Positions 11,906 through 24,642 of a stretch of DNA of 64,000 nucleotides are shown in pieces. The notes under the pieces were generated by a model. That model was not told the origin of the DNA, did no database searches, and saw only the letters and a list, made by a program, of their open reading frames with translations. This stretch comes from Strigamia acuminata (lineage: Eukaryota; Arthropoda; Chilopoda; Geophilomorpha; Linotaeniidae). The position numbers were made by a program, and so were the translations under genes. The stretch lies in contig OX442315.1 of NCBI GenBank assembly GCA_949358305.1, forward strand, positions 25,756,427 through 25,820,426, written 5' to 3'. Positions within the stretch are counted from its first letter, which is position 1, and each line of letters opens with the position of its first letter.

Positions 11906-13941
11906 ATGAATTTTGTATATTTCGGTTTACATTTGGGCAAACGACATATCAAAGCGCTACAAAATAGTAATTTTTTCGTTCGAAATTATGCAACAAATAA
12001 GAAAATCACACCTGTTTGCGTGAGAGCCAGAGAATTCCAAGACCGCATTGCTATTACCGATCATAATGGAAAATTTACTTACGGCGATATATTGAAATAC
12101 AGTCAAAGTCTGTCTCGACGTATAGTTGACATTTGCGGGGAGAAAAAATCCACCAACGAACAAGACCGAATTGCATTTTTATGTCCCAATGACGCTTCGT
12201 ATGTATTTGCTCAATGGGCAACATGGCAAAGTGGAAATATAACCGTTCCTTTACACAAGGTATTTTCTTTAAAAAAAATTACAACAATTAATAATATAAC
12301 AATGAACCGGAATAAAATTATTTATTTCATTTTTATAGTCACATCCGACTCCTCAATTAGAATACTTCATTCAGGATTCACAATGTGCACTTATAATGGC
12401 GACTCCAGATTTAGCTCCTAAGGTTAAACCCATAACAGACAAATTAAAAATTCCTTTGCTCGTCTTGGATAGCTCAGCGTACTCGGAGAAGAACATTCAC
12501 AAATCGATCACGACCGTAAATGACGATTTTTTCCACTCGAGCGATGCTTTAATTTTGTACACCAGCGGTACAACTGGGCCACCAAAAGGCGTCCTTTTGA
12601 CTCATTCCAATTTACAACACCAAGTAGAGACCATTGTCGAAGCTTTGGGTTTAGAAGAGAGTGATTCAGTTTTACACTTGCTTCCTCTACATCACACTCA
12701 TGGAATTGTCCACGCACTTTTAAGTCCTCTTCACGTCGGAGCTCGATGTGTGATGATGTCTCAGTTTAATCCCGCTGAGGTAGAATGGAATATTCTCAAA
12801 AATTCAAATCTATTAAGTAATTAGTATTTTTTTTAGGTGTGGGACGAACTGTTATCTGAAAAAGAGGGGCCCGAAAGAGTAAATGTTATGCTCGGTGTGC
12901 CCACCATGTACGTAAAACTCATTGAAGAGTACGCGAACAGGTACGGGCAGGATGAATTTATTCCCGCAGTACGAGAGCAGTGCAGCAAAAAAATGAGGTG
13001 CCTGAAAGAAATGTTTCACTCGTATTTAATACGGTAATGAGAACCATACAAATTCCTTTGCAGGTTGTTTGTATGTGGTTCTGCGGCTTTACCAGAACCG
13101 ATATTTAACCGATGGAAACAAATTACCGGTCACAAAATACTGGAACGATTTGGGATGTCTGAAACTGGGCTTTCTATCACGAATCCATTGCTTGGCGACA
13201 GAAAACCTGGTATATGTTAAATGTGAGTATATTTTGTACGAAACCTCTTAATTTCTACCTGTCTAGGGTTCGTTGGTCTGCCAATCAATTGCGTTGAAGT
13301 TTGTATCGGAGCTGAAAATCCGGAATCTTCATTAGGTTACGATTGCATACTTACAGCAAACGCCAAAGGTGTTAAAATTACACCTGGAAAGGAAAATGAA
13401 GCTGGAGAACTGCTCGTCAAGGGTCCGAATGTTTTCAAAGGTTACTGGAAAAAAGCTGACGCTACTAAGAAGTCATTTACACCTGATGGTTATTTCAAAA
13501 CAGGTATATTTTTAATGTTAAGTATTAAGTGTCGTAAAAAAAAAATTACATTGTGTTTTGAATGCAGGTGACACATTCGTGTACCGCGAAAACACCTTTA
13601 AGGTCGAAGGCCGAACTTCGGTGGACATAATAAAAAGTGGAGGATACAAAATAAGTGCGCTCGACGTAGAGCGCCATTTATTGTCCCACCCACAGATAGT
13701 GGAGGCAGTGGTTGTTGGTGTGTCTGATCCCGTATGGGGTCAACGAGTCGCGGCTGTGGTGGTTACTCGTGATGAGAAAGAGCTGAGTCTAACAGAAATG
13801 AAGGAATGGTGTAAGGAAAGAATGCCGCCATACACCATACCTACGCTGCTTAAAGTGCTCGACACACTTCCTAAGAATGCTGTGGGTAAAGTGAATAAGA
13901 AAGATTTAATAAAACAAGTTTTCCCGCAAAGTAAAAGCTAG
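11906..13941 (+). CDS. ACSF3: ACSF3, mitochondrial malonyl-CoA synthetase
   Basis: ANL-superfamily enzyme that activates malonate (and methylmalonate) to its CoA ester in mitochondria, feeding mitochondrial fatty-acid synthesis and malonylation. Exons 11906-12259, 12339-12779, 12837-12997, 13064-13209, 13267-13503 and 13568-13941 join in frame to 570 residues (human 576). The N-terminus is basic and hydroxylated (GKRHIKALQ...FFVRNYATNKK), as expected for a mitochondrial presequence. The P-loop-like AMP-binding motif YTSGTTGPPKG is at residues 192-202, followed by LLPLHHTHGI, the acyl-adenylate motif GYFKTGD, the ACSF3-type hinge RTSVDIIKSGGYKISAL, and the C-terminal catalytic lysine in NAVGKVNKKDL. 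All key motifs are intact. Confidence 0.95.
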
Positions 13942-14083
13942 AAATAATATTAATTTTCAAATCGTGGCGTTGGGACCAACAACAAATAATTATTTTTGAA
14001 TATTTTTATTTGCACGGCTATTGTAATATATATATATAGAAAGTAAATCAAATGTTGTTAATTAATTAAATACATATTGCATT

Positions 14084-16285
14084 CTAATGCTTCGGTGTGT
14101 GTTTGTGTGCTTTGCGCCCACTGTCGTGAGGTGTGACAGCAGATGGAGTTGTTTTTGATTTAGAGTTGATCAGTGCTTTCAATTTGTTTGCCAATTCTAG
14201 GTTCTATAAATAATCATTGTTTAATGCTGTAGTACACTAGAATTAAAACAAAAATCACACCTCGGCGTCTAATTCGTATCCATTAACGTGCCTCATTTTC
14301 TGCGCTCGAATTTCAAAGACCGAATACTGCTCCGCTGCTGATGTAACATCACCAGTGTTTAAAAGAAAAAGTGAATAATTCAAACAAACAGATGGATCCT
14401 TTCTATATTAAAACGGAATAAAATGATATGTGTAAAACCGTGATAATTTAAGTGCAAAATAAATCTTTACTGGTCCAATTCGACTGCCTGTGCGTATAAG
14501 ATACGTGCATTATCCGGATCCTGCAGATTGCTAAGTGTAACTAACAACAAACAACAAACAAATTAATTTTGCTCTTTGGTAAAACTCAAAATCGATACCC
14601 ATACTTGCTAATAACATAAATAATTGGCCTAATCGTGGTTTATAATTGACAGCAGCGCTTAAAAAATGAAAAGCAGATGCGTATTGCTGCATAGTCAAAT
14701 GAACAAGTCCTAAATTATACAGAATTTTCCAATCAAATGGTGCCAAGTAGTTTGCTCGTTTTAAACAACTAATAGCCTAAATAAAATAGTTAATGTATAA
14801 TTTCAACCATTGAACATTGTTTATTCACTCAATACTGACAGCAACGTATTTCTTTTTGCCATAAAAACACATCCCAATATTGTTCCATAATGGTGAACTT
14901 TCTGGAATTTGTTTAGCTGCTACGCGATATTTAGAAAGGGCAACGTCGTAATCGCCATGACTTTGCATCATGCTTCCTGCAGCCAAAATAGCTCGCGTGT
15001 GAGTCGGATTGTTTGCTAAAGCAGATCCTAACTGCTCAAATGCCTTTTGATAAGCCCCCATCTGCAAAAAAGAGAATTAGTAAGTAGGAAAAATAGAATT
15101 TTTTAAAACCTGACTTGCTTACTTGCATGTAAAGCAAGCCGAGGGTGGTAGTCAAATCTGGACTATCAGATAAATTGCTGAAAGAAAATATTGAAACGTT
15201 TAAATACAGAATGAAAATGAAGGGAAATAAATGTAAGGTTTACTCGATTGCTGTTTTGTACAGTTCAACAGCAGCTAGGACGTCATTTTCCAGTAAATAA
15301 ATTCGTCCGAGAGTTTGGTAAGTGAATTCATTTTGGTTAATTTGTAGGGCTTGTTTCAAATATTTTTTCGCCTAAAATCAAGGGCATTATGTAGAACCGA
15401 TAGAAAATTTATTTTTCCAATTTCAAACCTTGTCAAATTCTTTCAAGTGCATATGACATATGCCCAAATTGTGCTGAGTTTCCTGTGTAATAAATACGTA
15501 AAGTGTTAATGAAATTATCGACAAAATTGATGAAAAGTATTTACCCAATCTCTCTCATTTATTTTGACAACCTCTGAATAGATTTCAATTGCTAATCTAT
15601 GCCTTCCAAGCAGAAATCTAGAAACCAAAGGTGATTGGTAATGGTCACTAAACAAAATGTATTTGTAATACGTTACAGAGATCTTGCCACTTGCTTCATG
15701 TTATCAACATTTGCGTTATTCAACAGAGCACATGTTTGAAATAACTCTAGGGATTCCTGAATTTTCCCTTCTTGCCTTAAAATCAACGCTTTAGATTGAG
15801 CAAAAATAATTTTTAATATTAATTGCACTTTTAATTTGACAAATTAGTTTCACCTTGCACATGCAGTGCGTACTCGCACATTCCTTGTGTTTCATCCAAC
15901 TGCTCTTTAATTAATGTTTTGCATAAATCAAATTCTTTTCGAACAAAATGAAGATGTAACAACCAGTTTCGTCGTTCTAAAGTGGGTAATTCTGGAACTA
16001 AAAATTATTTCGTTATTAACTACAACGCAAAAACGCAAAATTATCTTGTTAGTGTTTACCCTTTTTGATGGGTTTAACCGACTTCGTCGTGCCATTTTCC
16101 ATGTCCCTTGGGTTACTATCATTGCTAGAACGTGACAGTCTACGTTCCTGTAAAAAATATATATATTTAAATTCATATTAGTTTATCAACCATTCATCGG
16201 ACAATTGAATTTTTTTAAATACAATTCTGGAATAAAAATTTACTTGGACTGCGGCTTCATCGCTAGACGCAGAAAATGTAGCCAT
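14084..16285 (-). CDS. BBS4: BBS4, TPR subunit of the BBSome
   Basis: BBS4 is a TPR protein of the BBSome, the coat-like complex that moves membrane proteins out of cilia; it also associates with centriolar satellites. Thirteen exons on the minus strand (16285-16244, 16147-16060, 15997-15854, 15788-15677, 15617-15545, 15482-15429, 15371-15244, 15177-15123, 15061-14840, 14776-14605, 14540-14471, 14402-14261, 14203-14084) sum to 474 codons including the stop. The human protein is 519 residues. Diagnostic segments include [57 protein letters not shown] and [20 protein letters not shown], which are nearly identical to the vertebrate protein. TPRs follow each other through most of the length and the C-terminus is short and basic. 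An X-box lies just upstream. Confidence 0.96.
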
Positions 16286-16734
16286 GTTTTGTTTTTTTTA
16301 TCACTTGAGAGACGAAGAACCTTGCGAAGAACTGAGATTAAAACTCGAGCACGGGTGAAACCGGTTGCCAAGCAACGGGTAAACACACAATTACTGACTC
16401 TGGCATCCCTAATGATTGATCACTTACCGTAGCGTCATATCTTACCATTAATATGGCAATAAAGGAAAAAAATTGGCTCCTCCATATTTGCATTGACTTA
16501 TTTAAAAAAAATTATTTTTGTTAATTAAAGGACAGTTTTACGATTTTTTTGTAACTTTATGAGTTAGGAAATCAAATGGAAAGTAATTAACTAATTAATT
16601 ATGTGTATTTTTTATGCCATGTATTTTTATTTTGTGTCCATGTTTTATACTGTTTTCACAATAATAAAGGATTGATTCAATTTTTAAGCAATATTTTACT
16701 ATATTACAAATTTTCTATTTTTTCCCATTTTCTA
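16286..16734. other. BBS4 promoter and 3' flank of the asparaginase gene
   Basis: Both neighbours are on the minus strand. The part to the left of about 16,500 is the likely BBS4 promoter and contains an X-box; the rest is AT-rich sequence with the 3' end of the asparaginase transcript. Confidence 0.6.
16364..16376. promoter_or_regulatory. X-box (RFX/DAF-19 type site) upstream of BBS4
   Basis: GTTGCCAAGCAAC fits the X-box pattern RYYNYY-N1-RRNRAC at every position. It lies 79-91 bp upstream of the BBS4 start codon. Ciliary genes, including BBS genes, are classic RFX targets, with X-boxes typically about 60-150 bp before the ATG in nematodes. Site and context agree; binding is inferred. Confidence 0.8.
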
Positions 16735-19250
16735 TTAATTACTGTGCATTACAATTTGACCCCTAGCAGCTCCATTATCTATCAAAAATTGAGCGCAGTC
16801 GTGTTTATTGTTAATCAAGGCCTGCAATATACAGAATGACAAATAAAATCATAGACAAAATTGAAATTTCTTTACTTACGATTTGCAAGGCTGTGTTTCC
16901 CCCATAATCAGGTTGATCCAACCATGCGCCAGCCAAATGTAACGACTGCAGTGTTGGAAGTTTGCCAGTCGCAGCAGCACTACAACAAATTCATTAATTC
17001 TAGCTACCCAATTTTGTTTAATTAAATCCAAACTCAATCACCTGCAAAGCCTTTCGCCAACCCATTTCGAGTCTTTCAAGAAATATGCTCCTGCTTTAAG
17101 TAATAATTTTATAATATCCGTCTTGTTAGCGCTTACAGCCTCCACTAATGGAGTTTTGCCATTTCTGTCTCGTAAATGAACACTGGCACCGAATTTCAAC
17201 AAATGTTCAACAACCTCTGTATGTCCTTCTGCGGCAGCGATATGTAGCGGAGTTCGATCATCATAATTCTGAGCTGAAATATCAGCACCCTGCAATCAAT
17301 TTCGACCGTAAATTTGGACTAAATTGAAATTATATCTATTCTCACAAATTTTCTCAGTAATTCGATTTTTTCTATATCACCCCGCTTAGCGGCATCGCAC
17401 ATTAACGACGGAAACAGAGTACTTTTGACAGAATTCATTTGTTGGGAATCTGAAATTTTTAACACTTGGCCTAACGTAGACATCAAATGAACATGTTCTG
17501 GACCAATGACTTCATTGGAGAGTAATTCTCCACGTAAATTTGTTTGAATCATCTTTAAAATTTAAAATTCGATCGTTTATATAAATTTACAAGCTTAGAA
17601 ATAGATCCGAACCTGCTTTTTAACTTCCAATGGCCACTTTTTTGCCAACACGTAAGTTAATTTTGTCAAAGCCGCTTCTGTTGTCATATCATAACCACAT
17701 AGAACACCACAATCTTTTAATACCTAATAATTAAAATATATTTGTTAAAATAAAGTGGTACCGATGAAAAATTGTCACGCAAACCTTTCCAGTTTCATAA
17801 TCTGTTTGTACGGATCCCTTATAGCATTGGGTAATATTAACGATGATAATTCCAGAGTTAGATGCATTTTTTAACTCCGACAAAATATCTGTCCTTTTAC
17901 TAGGCACATTTCCAGAACCATAACTTTGAAGAACAATTCCTTCTACAGGTGGTTGTAAAATAGCTCGAACCTTTAAAAAAATAAATTAGAAATAAATGAA
18001 CGTGCATTTATTTTATATGATAATCTACTGCACGTACTGTTTCGATCGTAATACTTGGAAAGATCCGTAAAACTGCTACATTTGGATTTAAAACAGTTTG
18101 TACTTTAAACTTGTCGATATTTGGAGCTCGATAAACGGATGACCAATCAACTAAATAAAAATAATAATAAAAATAGAAATTAATTACAATAAAAATATTA
18201 TGTTGTTCTATATAATGCATGCCATCAATTTTAATTCCCACTTTAGCTAACGGTTGCTTATTTGGTGAACCATACGCGTCAAACTCGGCAGAATTAATTT
18301 TAATCGTTGAATTGCCTCGAAACAGCTTATGATTAAAAAATATAGTCACTTCAGGTACCGGATAATTCCCGGCCAAGATCAGGGAAACCAAAAAATTATT
18401 TAATCCATCGCTACGTGGTTCATAAATGGGAATCTAATGTTTGAAAATTCAATTAAAACTACTTTTTAGATTAATTATTTTTATTATTCACCTGTGATCC
18501 TGTTAAAATAACAGGTTTACCCAAATTTTCCAACATAAATGACAATGCTGATGCTGTATACGTCATTGTATCAGTTCCATGCAAAATAACAAATCCGTCT
18601 GCACTTTGGTACGATTCCTGAAATTAATTAATTGTTAAGTAAATGAACAAATACGACATTACACAACAAAACATACTTGAACGTCCGTTGCAATACGAAT
18701 CCAATCATTTATAGTCATATTACTTGAATCTAGCAATGGGTCGTACTCATAAACTGTATAAATAACACGTTTTGATTCACCAACGTATCTAAACACAAAA
18801 AAATGTATCTCCGTCAACACCAATTTCCTATTTACATTGCGAATGGCTTACGGCAAAACAAGTGGTGGTGGATTTTGATCTGAAAAATATTTATTTGCAT
18901 ATTCCTTGTCATTTAACCAGGGAATATCTCTCAATGCGTCTTCCATCATGTTAGCAATTGGTTTGTACACTAGAACACACCAATATAAAATTATTGTAAA
19001 TAAAATGCTGTAAGAAAGAAAATTATACATTTTTACTATCATTTTCTTTTTTCATCCCAATAGTTCCTCCGGTAAATAGCACCAAAACTTTCGTCTCATT
19101 TCTCTCGTTCGGTAGTTGTTCGATGTTAGAATTTCTACGCAAATTTTTGCGTAGATAAGACGGATCAAGAAAATTGTTACTCTTCGGTTCCATCGCGGTT
19201 GGTGCTTTGCGGCGAGGATGGTAAACTGATATCTCATTCGATTTCTGCAT
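16735..19250 (-). CDS. ASPG: ASPG-type asparaginase with C-terminal ankyrin repeats
   Basis: Type I L-asparaginase-like enzyme, known in mammals as ASPG/60 kDa lysophospholipase, fused to ankyrin repeats. Minus-strand exons: 19250-19037, 18969-18852, 18788-18677, 18617-18492, 18433-18223, 18150-18038, 17970-17785, 17723-17613, 17552-17346, 17289-17042, 16979-16880, 16821-16735. They sum to exactly 611 codons (610 residues; human 573). The catalytic threonine motifs are present: [12 protein letters not shown] and [34 protein letters not shown] and a [13 protein letters not shown] block follow. The C-terminus has ankyrin units ([41 protein letters not shown]). One intron must use a GC donor (exon end 18223) to keep the frame. 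The start could instead be the Met at 19193. Confidence 0.9.
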
Positions 19251-20195
19251 CAAATAAAATTCAAAACAGCTCGTTAAATAAGTTATAAAATAAACCAGAA
19301 TCGACAAATACTTGTGGCCTGTGTCTGTGCCAACCCTGCCAAGCACTTAGTAAATATGACGGTAAAACAGAAGATTGCATCAGCCTCGTTAGGAATTTTA
19401 TGATTATTTTCCCATATCTTAACATTTCAACACATGGCCCCAAAAAGAAACTTGTTCTATTCAATTTAAGATTACATTAATCTGAGATCTATACAAAACT
19501 TTATAACAAAGATACATTTTTCTAAAAAATTAATTTCTCTGAGTTTTGTGGTTCACGAAAATAAGCTACAAAAATTCTAGAAATTAATGTATACTTTTCT
19601 GTTACTGTTTTCTAGTAACAAAAAAATTTGGGCATTTACTACAGAAATGAATAAACACAAATTGAATTTGGCGCCATCAAAATAACATTTATTTTGTGGT
19701 TTATGGGATCATTGTTCGTTCTTCGTATCTAAACATCAACATAAAACTTTGCAATGCTGAGGTTAATGCGTGGAGACAAGTAGCCTTGCATGTCGTCCTT
19801 GGTGGGGAGAGACATTCGTCCCATTCGTCCCTTACAATTGTTTTAAAGTTATCACTAAAACGAGAAATAAACAAACGAACATGCGTGATTTCGAGGGGAA
19901 AATATTAATTTAAAAGTGTTATTAATGTTCAAATTTAATATTAAAACGATCGATACTTTTAAAATAATTAATTTATTTAGATTTGGAAGATTTAAATTCA
20001 TGTTGAAGTGAAATTCTCGTTTTAGAGTTTTAGAGTTCAACACGGAAGCGGAAGCTAAATTTTGTTTCGCCGCTGATTGTCGAAGAAGAATGGCGTTGGG
20101 CAATAACCGTTTTCAGATGGTTATTTCAATAGTTCATAAGGATTGTACTAAATGTAATTAATTATTCATATTTTTACCTTTGCAAATCATCAGAA
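19251..20195. promoter_or_regulatory. Divergent intergenic region, asparaginase and NYN ribonuclease
   Basis: 945 bp between two divergent start codons. It must contain both promoters and any 5' UTR exons. Short open frames here show no recognisable similarity. No TATA box or repeat stands out. Confidence 0.5.
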
Positions 20196-21741
20196 ATGAA
20201 CCCCTCATTTGATGACAGTATTATAATTTTGGACGAAGTAGTGCAAGAAGTCCCAATTAAGACACATAGACAGAAAGCGTTAAGTGGTAGAAATGTGACT
20301 CAGAATTTAACAACGAAATCAAATACCGACAATGAACAGACTGGATCAAAAACAAGCGACGACGCATCACCATTTCCCATTTTAGTACTGGGTAAAAAAC
20401 GTGCACGAGATTGGGATTCCATTCCCGTGATAGAAATCCTGTCGGACGATGAAAACATAAACGGCGAAGTAACTGCTCCCGAAGTGTACAGCAATGGACT
20501 CAGCCTAAACAAGAAAATATGCCCAAATTTTATCCCAACAGGCTCCGGAAAACTTTCAGAAAAATTCGCACAAATTAAAAAGAAGAAAAAAAAATCGTCA
20601 CGAAAAACCCGCAGAATGTCTTCAGTGCACAAAAACAGTGACAGGTCTAAACAAATTTGTACTTCAAAAGGCTGTGATATTTTTAGTGCCGGTGGTGCTA
20701 TCAAAGTGAACGATAGTTCTAAAGTCAAACTCACTGAGAGTTCCAGCAAACTTGAACAACAATCAAATAAAATTGTTAGTTCGAATGAAACTGTGACAAA
20801 TTTAGAAGTGGAAATATTGTGTACCCTTCCGCATCCACAACCAGCTCCTCCCCATTCACAACCGCCTCTTCTTCCACCACCTCCACCTCCACCACACACA
20901 TTACTATCACCAATATTAAAGAACCCCCACAATACAGGTTTAATTAATTTTCAACCTCCACCTGTCACTAATTTTCAATTCCAGCCAAATATTCCAATAG
21001 ATAACAATTATTCTCAATTTAATTTTTCTGCCTTCGTAAATCAATGCCAACCAAGAGGAAATTTAAGACCTATCGCCATCGATGGGTCAAATGTGGCGTT
21101 TTGGTATAGAAAACTTTATTACTTGAAATATTTAAATTAACATTTCTTATTGTTTTTTAGTCATGGCATGAACAAGCGGTTCAGTTGTAAAGGAATCAAA
21201 CTGTGCGTAGATTATTTCCTTAAACGTGGCCATTCGACGGTGAAAGCATTTGTGCCTCAATTTCGACGAAATAGCAGTAACAGAGAGAACGTAGGCACTG
21301 AAATACTAGAACGATTAGCGGCAGGACAACAGTACGTCGTGTTTACCCCAACACGTAAAGTTCGCAACAAACTGATTTATCCATATGATGACAGGTTTTA
21401 ATATTTCTTAGTTGTTAATGTTTCGAGTTTAAAGATGTTTTTGTAATCAATTTTGCTAGGTTTATCTTGGAATACGCCTCACAAACTGGTGCTATTGTGG
21501 TGTCAAATGATAATTACAGGGATTTATTAAACGAAAATGTGGATTTTAGAGTGACGATTGAAAACAGGTTAAATATTATTAATTTTGACATAAATTGAAG
21601 GAGAATTTATAGTTTTTTTAATTTTAATTTATTTTTATGTTTAGGCTTCTTATGTACACCTTTGCTGATGATTGTTTCCTAGTTCCTCAAGATCCTATGG
21701 GCAAAAACGGACCGATGTTATCGCAGTTTTTGTCCTTTTGA
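20196..21741 (+). CDS. NYN-domain ribonuclease, N4BP1/KHNYN/Regnase-like
   Basis: Exons 20196-21103, 21161-21394, 21460-21567 and 21645-21741 join to 448 residues. The first ~290 residues are low complexity, with a lysine-rich run near residue 130 and proline-rich stretches near residue 225. The NYN (PIN-like) nuclease domain fills the C-terminus: [12 protein letters not shown] with the first catalytic Asp at 296, [56 protein letters not shown], and [10 protein letters not shown] followed by [12 protein letters not shown]. The order and wording fit N4BP1/KHNYN and Regnase nucleases, which cut RNA. No CCCH finger follows the domain, which favours N4BP1/KHNYN over Regnase; no KH-like domain was recognised. 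Role inferred as endonuclease in RNA decay. Confidence 0.87.
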
Positions 21742-22264
21742 TTTACTATTTTGTAGTGAATTCACGCTGGTTTACTGTGATTATTATCTATTCGATCGAG
21801 TTGAGCTGTGGAACACAAAAACAGTTTTCTTACGTTATGTACGTTATTTAATTTAATTTTCTTTTGTATTATAAAGATGTTACTTTTTCCTACATGTTTT
21901 TGTTCAATTGAAGTCTTTCATGTGACAACCAAAATTTCTACAAATATGATTTTAATGCTATTTATTGGCAATAGTGTAACGATTTATAATGAACGTGATA
22001 AAATATAGTTTGTTAAATTTGTAATTGAATTTTCCAATAATTTTTATTTTTTACGTAATGTATTTGAGATTCTTTACTGCGAAAGGAGAATCTGGATAAA
22101 TTGAACCCGCTGTCGGAAGAGGCCGCTGCGGCTGTTAATCGCAATCGTTGATTTGGCGGAACCGGAATTCTAGCCAAGCTACTTTTAATTTATACTCCAG
22201 ATATTCGAATCGAGGATACTGTTGTGTCTTTCCTTTTGTGTAAACATCTAGAAATAAGCAAAAA
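21742..22264. other. Intergenic: NYN ribonuclease 3' UTR and SS18 promoter
   Basis: AT-rich on the left. A short GC-richer stretch at about 22,100-22,170 probably belongs to the SS18 promoter. No gene was recognised here. Confidence 0.5.
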
Positions 22265-24642
22265 ATGTCTCTTGCATTTGTGCAACATCAAAAAGGAAGA
22301 CCTCCTCCCAGTCCAGCGCAAATCCAAAAGGTATTTATTTTCCATTCCACCGAAGCTTTGTTCTTTCCTAAGCCTTTACAATCCGAATTTAAATCTTGGC
22401 TTGCAAAAGATCAACGTATTTCACATAAAATACGTCATTTATCATTTCAATGTTTATTATAAACACAATTTTATTAATGTACAGATGTTAGATGAAAACA
22501 GCCAACTAATCCAAGCGATTGCTGACTATCAAAACAAAGGAAAAGCTACGGAATGTCTCCAGTAAGAAACAAAATACGGTAAAACCAAATTATGAATTTA
22601 TTTATTCACTTATAATTTGCAGATATCAACAGATTCTACATCGAAATCTTGTATATTTAGCGTCGATAGCCGATTCGCCTCAAAATATTTCATCGTTATT
22701 ACCCGTAAATATATTTTTTATTTATTTATTTATTTATTTATTTATATATTTATTTTATTTATTACAGCCTCCTCAATCAGTGCCAGTGGGTGGACAGCAT
22801 GTAAATCCTGCGAACCAACCTGATGTGCCACCAAACATGCAAAGTCACCAGGGAATGACCCCGACACAGAACATGCCTCCATGTGAATTATTAATTCATT
22901 TTTTATTCGATTAAATGACCACCATTTATATTTTTACAGCTAATATGCAACATTCTTCTCATTCAATGGGCGCATACAATCAGGGCCAAAATTCACAACT
23001 TCAAGGGCATATGGGAGGATATAATAGACCAATGGGCCTACCTCAAGGACAAATGATGGGTCCCCAGCAGTACAGTGGTGGAAGTGGAACCCACATATAT
23101 CCACAAAATCAACAGCAGCCTATTATGAGTCAACAAGGTCAATATTTAAAGGAAATAAGTAAAAACACTTAATAAAAAGGTGGTTTCAATTGACAGGTAC
23201 CCAATATCGGCCACAGCAAGGGAATTTTCCATCCCAAGGAGGTCCCCAACAACAGCCGAATCAATACGGAACAAATTCTGGTCAAACAGCTCCTTATTCT
23301 GGCCCTAATCCTCCTCCCCCACCACCACCTCATCAGGTGAGAAGTCAAATGTACCTGTGATCAAATTCTCTTTCCACTATACACTGCCAAACGTTGGCCA
23401 ATTTTATCGCTACACAAATAATTCTAGTTGAAACTATTTTTATTTATGAATATTTATTTACTCGAAAATATTTTCTTTTATTGGTGTCAATAGAAAAGAC
23501 GTTAAATAAAAATATACGTTTCATTTATTCGTTTTATTCTCTTTTTTATATGCCGTTATTTTGCTTTTTATTCATTTTCCCTCCCTTAAAACGTGGTTTT
23601 TGACTTGAATGTTTATGTTTCGATAATTAAAATTATTTCAAAAAAAAAAAAAAATTAAAACAAATACTTGAATACATCTTAATTCGCTTCTTAGACTCCT
23701 CAGGCTTATGCCCCCCCTACTTCTCAGCAACAGGGCTATGCGCCTCCATCTCAACCATACGGACAACCACCGGGTAGCCAAATGCCACAACCATACGGCC
23801 CTCCACCCCCGCAACAAGGCTACGGACCACCCACGACGGTACCCGGACCACAAAACTACGGTCAACAATCCACTCAAGGCCCCGTGTACGGACCGCCGTC
23901 GTCGCAAGGAAACTACGGCCCGCCGACAAGTCAGGGAAGCTACGGACCGCCCAATCCATCGCAATCAAATTATCCTTCTAATTACGGTTCGGCACATGGC
24001 AATCAGCAGCAATCGTACCCGCCACCCCCGCAATCCGGCCAATCACCCGCATACGGACCTCCCACGCCACAGTCGCAAGGTTACGGGATGAGTAACTCGC
24101 AATCTCCCGGCTACGGCTCCGCGCCTGCATCGCAGCAACCGCAGGGTTATCCGCCACCCCCGTCCCAGTCGACTCAATCCAATTACCCACCACCTCAAGC
24201 CAATGCTCAACCATCTCAGAATTTCTCTCCTTCTCAGTCATCACCAGCTCAAGCCTACGGCCCCAATACTCCACCTCAACAGAACTTCGGTCCCCCGTTA
24301 CCAACGACCGCATCTCCTTCCACTCAGCCTACTTACGGCTCAAATTCTAATTCCACCGGACCCGTCGTCTCACCCGCTTCTTCCGGACCTTCCCCCGCTG
24401 CAGCCCCACCAACTCCACCTCAGGTTCCACCACAAACTCATTACCCCACTAATTATCCACCGGGACAGGCATCGCCCAACCAGCCGGGGAGTTATGGCCC
24501 TTATCGTAATCCAGGCGGACAAAATCAACCCATGACTCCAGCACCGATGTCGGGCCCGATGCCACCCCCGAGTCAAGCTGGATCAAATCAAAGATCTTAT
24601 CCCTTTGAGCAGGGCCAATACCCAGGGTTTCAACCACAATAA
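22265..24642 (+). CDS. SS18: SS18 (SYT) homologue, subunit of BAF/SWI-SNF chromatin remodelling
   Basis: SS18 is a transcriptional co-activator subunit of BAF complexes. Exons 22265-22330, 22485-22561, 22623-22704, 22768-22882, 22940-23137, 23197-23336 and 23695-24642 keep frame for 541 residues. The N-terminal SNH domain (about residues 15-75) is clear: PAQIQKMLDENSQLIQAI, then DYQNKGKATECLQYQQILHR, then NLVYLASIADSPQN, almost as in human SS18. The rest is the family's disordered QPGY domain, here very rich in Pro, Gln, Gly, Tyr and Ser with many YGPP and NYGPP units. The last exon is GC-richer than the neighbours because of this composition. Human SS18 is 418 residues, so this protein is long mostly in the QPGY region. 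The exon 5 to 6 join is a phase-1 site. Confidence 0.93.
22714..22744. repeat. (TTTA)n microsatellite
   Basis: Tandem TTTA run inside the third intron of SS18, close to the splice acceptor. Confidence 0.9.

Noticed and set aside
19855-20103. Minus-strand 82-codon open frame between asparaginase and NYN genes
   Set aside because: Low-complexity Asn/Leu/Ile composition and no splice or homology support.
20300-20932. 210-codon minus-strand open frame opposite the NYN ribonuclease
   Set aside because: Shadow of the real plus-strand exon; its Gly-rich runs are the complement of proline codons.
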